A DNA stretch of 6,799 nt from NCBI GenBank assembly GCA_964544605.1, contig CAZJBX010000047.1, positions 1 through 6,799 on the forward strand, read 5' to 3'. Position numbers and translations under genes: made by a program. This DNA is from JAMIFN01 sp964544605 (lineage in GTDB: Bacteria; Pseudomonadota; Gammaproteobacteria; Burkholderiales; Burkholderiaceae_C). The first letter of the stretch is position 1. The number at the start of each line of letters is the position of its first letter. A model generated the notes under the pieces. The model did not search any database, was not told the DNA's origin, and worked only from the letters and a program-made list of their open reading frames with translations. Positions 5,289 through 6,799 of the stretch are shown piece after piece.

Positions 5289-6527
5289 TCAAGCCCGTTT
5301 CATCTTGATGATTTTGGTTTCTGTTGTCAGGCTGTCCAAATAGTCCGCCCATTGCTGCATCATCTCGGCTCGTTGCTTGATGTAGGTTGTGCGGTTGTAA
5401 GCCCTGCCGTTGGGGTCTGGCACGGCATGGGCCAATTGCGCGTCAATTACCAGCGGGTTTATTTCCAGCCGCTCAGCGGCCATCGTCCGTGCGCTGGCCC
5501 TAAAACCGTGCCATGTATGGGTTTGGCCGTCATAGCCCAATGATATGAGCGCAGTTCTTACTGAGTTGTCAGAAATTGAGCGGCCACGCTTGCCAAAGTT
5601 GGGAAACACCAGCCCCGTGCTTTCTGTATAGGGTTTCAGCTCTCGCAATATCTCTACGGCTTGGCGTGCCAGTGGGACTAAATGCGGCTCCCCGTTTGCT
5701 TTGTCTTTCTTGCGGCGCTTCATACGCGCGGCAGGAATGGTTAGCAGGGCTGCGTCCAAATCCACCTCAGCCCATGCCATACCCCGTAACTCACTGGGGC
5801 GCAGCAGTAAAAGCGGTGCAAGTTGTAGGGCGGCCCTCACGATAAAGCCGCCTCTATATGCTTTGATGGCGCGCAGCAGCACCGCAAAATCTGCGGGGTC
5901 TGTAATGGCGGCCCTGTGCTCTGTAATGTGCTCTGGCAGTTCACCCTTGATGGCTTGGGCAATGTTCAAGCGCGCGCGCTCTGTCCTAACGCCTTTGGCC
6001 CATATACCCACGGCATAGCCTAGGCATCGGTGCGCGGTCTCTACCGCTCCGCGCTCTGTAATTTTCCTCAACACTGCGGATAGTTCCAGCGGCTCAATAT
6101 CTGACAATTTGCGCGGGCCAAGCAAAGCGATTAAATCACTGTCGAGCCGCTCCCTCACGCGCTTGGCATAGCCCTCTACCCATTTCGGCTTGTTGTCCTC
6201 AAACCATTCATTTGCAACATCGGCGAATGTGCTTCCTGTAGGCACGGCTGCACTGAGCCTTTCTTTTGCCCTCTCTTGCCTCAAGTTCACGCCCTCTGCC
6301 TTTTTGAGCTTGGCGGCATCGCGTTTTTTTCGTGCATCGGCCAAGCTCACGGCAGGGTAGGAACCAAAGGCTAGGCGGCTTTCTTTGCCGTCCTCTCTGA
6401 ATTTCAGAAACCAGCGCTTAGAACCTTTGGAGCTTACCTCTAGGTAAAGGCCACCACTATCAGAAAAGCGCGCGCGGGCTTTGTCCTCTGGGCATTGGGC
6501 ATTGCGGCATTTTGCATCTGTAAGCAT
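5289..6527 (-). CDS. int: Tyrosine recombinase/integrase (DUF4102-type, P4-like)
   Basis: A 412-aa site-specific recombinase that should integrate and excise the element at the adjacent tRNA. Residues 1-90 are the N-terminal arm-binding domain of the DUF4102 type (LTDAK, FSDSGGLYLEVSSKGSKRW, FGSYPAVSLADAR); about 97-195 is the core-binding SAM-like domain; 210-400 is the catalytic domain. Visible catalytic residues are R243 (LLRPSEL), H340 and R343 (HGFR), H367 (LAHAV) and probably Y377 (RAYNRT). The downstream WADYL motif is typical of the P4/CP4 group. I chose the ATG at 6527 over the in-frame one at 6572 because the family starts with MLTDAK and a GGGGG Shine-Dalgarno lies 9 bases ahead. 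Length is normal for the family and no disruption is seen, so the element may still be mobile. It is transcribed away from the tRNA, on the same strand. Confidence 0.93.
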   Translation of the reverse strand: MLTDAKCRNAQCPEDKARARFSDSGGLYLEVSSKGSKRWFLKFREDGKESRLAFGSYPAVSLADARKKRDAAKLKKAEGVNLRQERAKERLSAAVPTGSTFADVANEWFEDNKPKWVEGYAKRVRERLDSDLIALLGPRKLSDIEPLELSAVLRKITERGAVETAHRCLGYAVGIWAKGVRTERARLNIAQAIKGELPEHITEHRAAITDPADFAVLLRAIKAYRGGFIVRAALQLAPLLLLRPSELRGMAWAEVDLDAALLTIPAARMKRRKKDKANGEPHLVPLARQAVEILRELKPYTESTGLVFPNFGKRGRSISDNSVRTALISLGYDGQTHTWHGFRASARTMAAERLEINPLVIDAQLAHAVPDPNGRAYNRTTYIKQRAEMMQQWADYLDSLTTETKIIKMKRA

Positions 6528-6550
6528 GTTGCTACTCCCCCTCTCTGGGC

Positions 6551-6603
6551 TGTTCCCCCACTCTGGGGGCAAAATCTGGGGGTGTTCCCCCGTTTGTTCC
6601 CCC
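6551..6603. repeat. Right cluster of TGTTCCCCC boxes in the int leader
   Basis: Three TGTTCCCCC boxes at 6551-6559, 6583-6591 and 6595-6603; the last two with their 3-base spacer repeat exactly the unit at 120-140. They lie 114 bases inside the right att copy and between the predicted int promoter and int start. They are candidate arm-type sites for integrase, and by position integrase binding could also repress its own transcription. The region is also G/C-tract rich (two TCTGGGGG copies at 6562-6569 and 6575-6582), which may fold the leader RNA. Confidence 0.5.
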
Positions 6604-6640
6604 GTCTAGTCTTGGATAGCGGCGGAAAATCTTAGACAAC

Positions 6641-6668
6641 ATGATACGCCAAAGCGTTGATTTCCCAA
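6641..6668 (-). promoter_or_regulatory. int: Predicted sigma-70 promoter for int
   Basis: On the minus strand TTGGGA (6668-6663) and TATCAT (6646-6641) are separated by 16 bases, 4/6 and 5/6 matches to consensus. It has the same TTGG.A-16-TAT architecture as the alpA promoter. The transcript would start near 6634 with a leader of about 105 bases carrying the TGTTCCCCC boxes. Confidence 0.45.
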
Positions 6669-6670
6669 TG

Positions 6671-6704
6671 AAAAAGCCCCAAAGTTGGATAACCTTGGAG
6701 GCTT
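6671..6704 (-). terminator. Terminator-like hairpin between tRNA and int
   Basis: On the minus strand AAGCC-TCC-AA pairs with TT-GG-GGCTT to give a 9-bp stem with one bulged base, followed by TTTTT (complement of 6671-6675). It starts 13 bases after the tRNA CCA, inside the element. It likely ends the tRNA transcript after integration and keeps tRNA transcription from entering int. Confidence 0.55.
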
Positions 6705-6717
6705 AAAAACAAATGGG

Positions 6718-6731
6718 TGGTAGGGCGTGCT
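6718..6731. other. Right attachment site copy within the tRNA 3' end
   Basis: The 14 bases TGGTAGGGCGTGCT, identical to 44-57. Read on the minus strand they are the 3' acceptor strand, discriminator A and CCA of the tRNA. The tRNA is therefore whole after integration, as usual for integrases using tRNA 3' ends. The short length of the identity block suggests the crossover is near the acceptor stem rather than the anticodon loop. Confidence 0.75.
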
Positions 6732-6794
6732 GGGCTCGAACCAGCGACCAAAGGATTATGAGTCCTCTGCTCTAACCAACTGAGCTAACGCCCC
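6718..6794 (-). tRNA. tRNA with CAU anticodon (elongator Met or Ile2)
   Basis: A 77-base tRNA including encoded CCA. Acceptor GGGGCGU pairs with ACGCCCU (with a terminal G1-U72 wobble); the D-arm is AGCUCAGUUGGUUAGAGC; the anticodon stem GAGGA/UCCUU carries CUCAUAA with CAU; the T-stem GCUGG/CCAGC carries UUCGAGC. It lacks initiator features: there is no C1-A72 mismatch and no run of three G-C pairs in the anticodon stem. The 3' half, UUGGUCGCUGGUUCGAG, resembles E. coli tRNA-Ile2 (whose CAU is modified to lysidine) as much as elongator Met, so I leave the amino acid open. It is the integration target of the element. Confidence 0.92.
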
Positions 6795-6799
6795 CCGTT

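Noticed and set aside
5149..5352. 67-codon minus-strand frame between int and alpA
   Set aside because: It overlaps the int 3' end by 64 bases, has only a weak ribosome binding site, and its product (repeated TTTKRG, rich in N, T, G, K) looks like a translation of the ACAACA-type repeats in a regulatory region.
6528..6572. Integrase start at 6572 giving 427 residues
   Set aside because: The extra 15 residues (MPPEWGNSPERGSSN) are not typical of the family, which begins at MLTDAK; the ATG at 6527 has a G-rich ribosome binding site at the correct distance.
1..6799. CRISPR array, toxin-antitoxin pair, restriction-modification, retron or other known defence genes
   Set aside because: Looked for and not seen: no spaced repeat array of CRISPR type, no reverse transcriptase, methyltransferase, nuclease or paired small toxin motifs in any plausible coding frame.

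Overview
The window appears to hold one complete, very small integrative element of about 6.7 kb, still in its chromosomal site, with short host flanks. The right edge carries a minus-strand tRNA gene with a CAU anticodon. The last 14 bases of that gene (6718-6731) recur exactly at 44-57 near the left edge, as expected for the two att copies left by integration into a tRNA 3' end. A tyrosine integrase lies just inside the right end. Protein style, moderately high GC, and the mix of a DUF4102-type integrase, AlpA and a DUF3987 replication protein suggest a betaproteobacterium, probably Burkholderiales/Comamonadaceae. This host assignment is an inference.

Layout, read along the minus strand from right to left: tRNA; a terminator-like hairpin; a promoter and a leader with GGGGGAACA boxes; the integrase (int); a regulatory region of about 370 bp with a promoter, palindromes and a terminator-like leader hairpin; then one tightly packed operon. 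The operon order is an AlpA-type regulator, a 130-aa winged-helix/HTH protein, an 841-aa primase-helicase (prim-pol, PriCT_2, DUF3987), a 116-aa protein, a 43-aa single-pass membrane protein, a 48-aa proline-rich protein and a DUF5681 protein. Five consecutive junctions are 4-base ATGA stop/start overlaps, and an intrinsic terminator closes the operon. The last ~560 bp of the element hold no convincing gene, only a possibly decayed reading frame, a copy of the GGGGGAACA boxes and the left att.

There are no capsid, portal, tail, lysis, conjugation or resistance genes. Integrase, AlpA, a self-contained primase-helicase and a DUF5681 protein (a family often found beside phage terminases) fit a minimal phage satellite: it could excise, replicate itself and be packaged by a helper phage. 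That is a hypothesis. A small cryptic integrative element or a heavily reduced prophage would look similar.

The most unusual structures are an inverted array of six GCTAATC/GATTAGC iterons around a GC hairpin inside the 116-aa gene (a candidate replication origin), a terminator-like hairpin between the alpA promoter and alpA (reminiscent of phage P4 immunity by premature termination), and identical paired boxes near both ends (candidate integrase arm sites).
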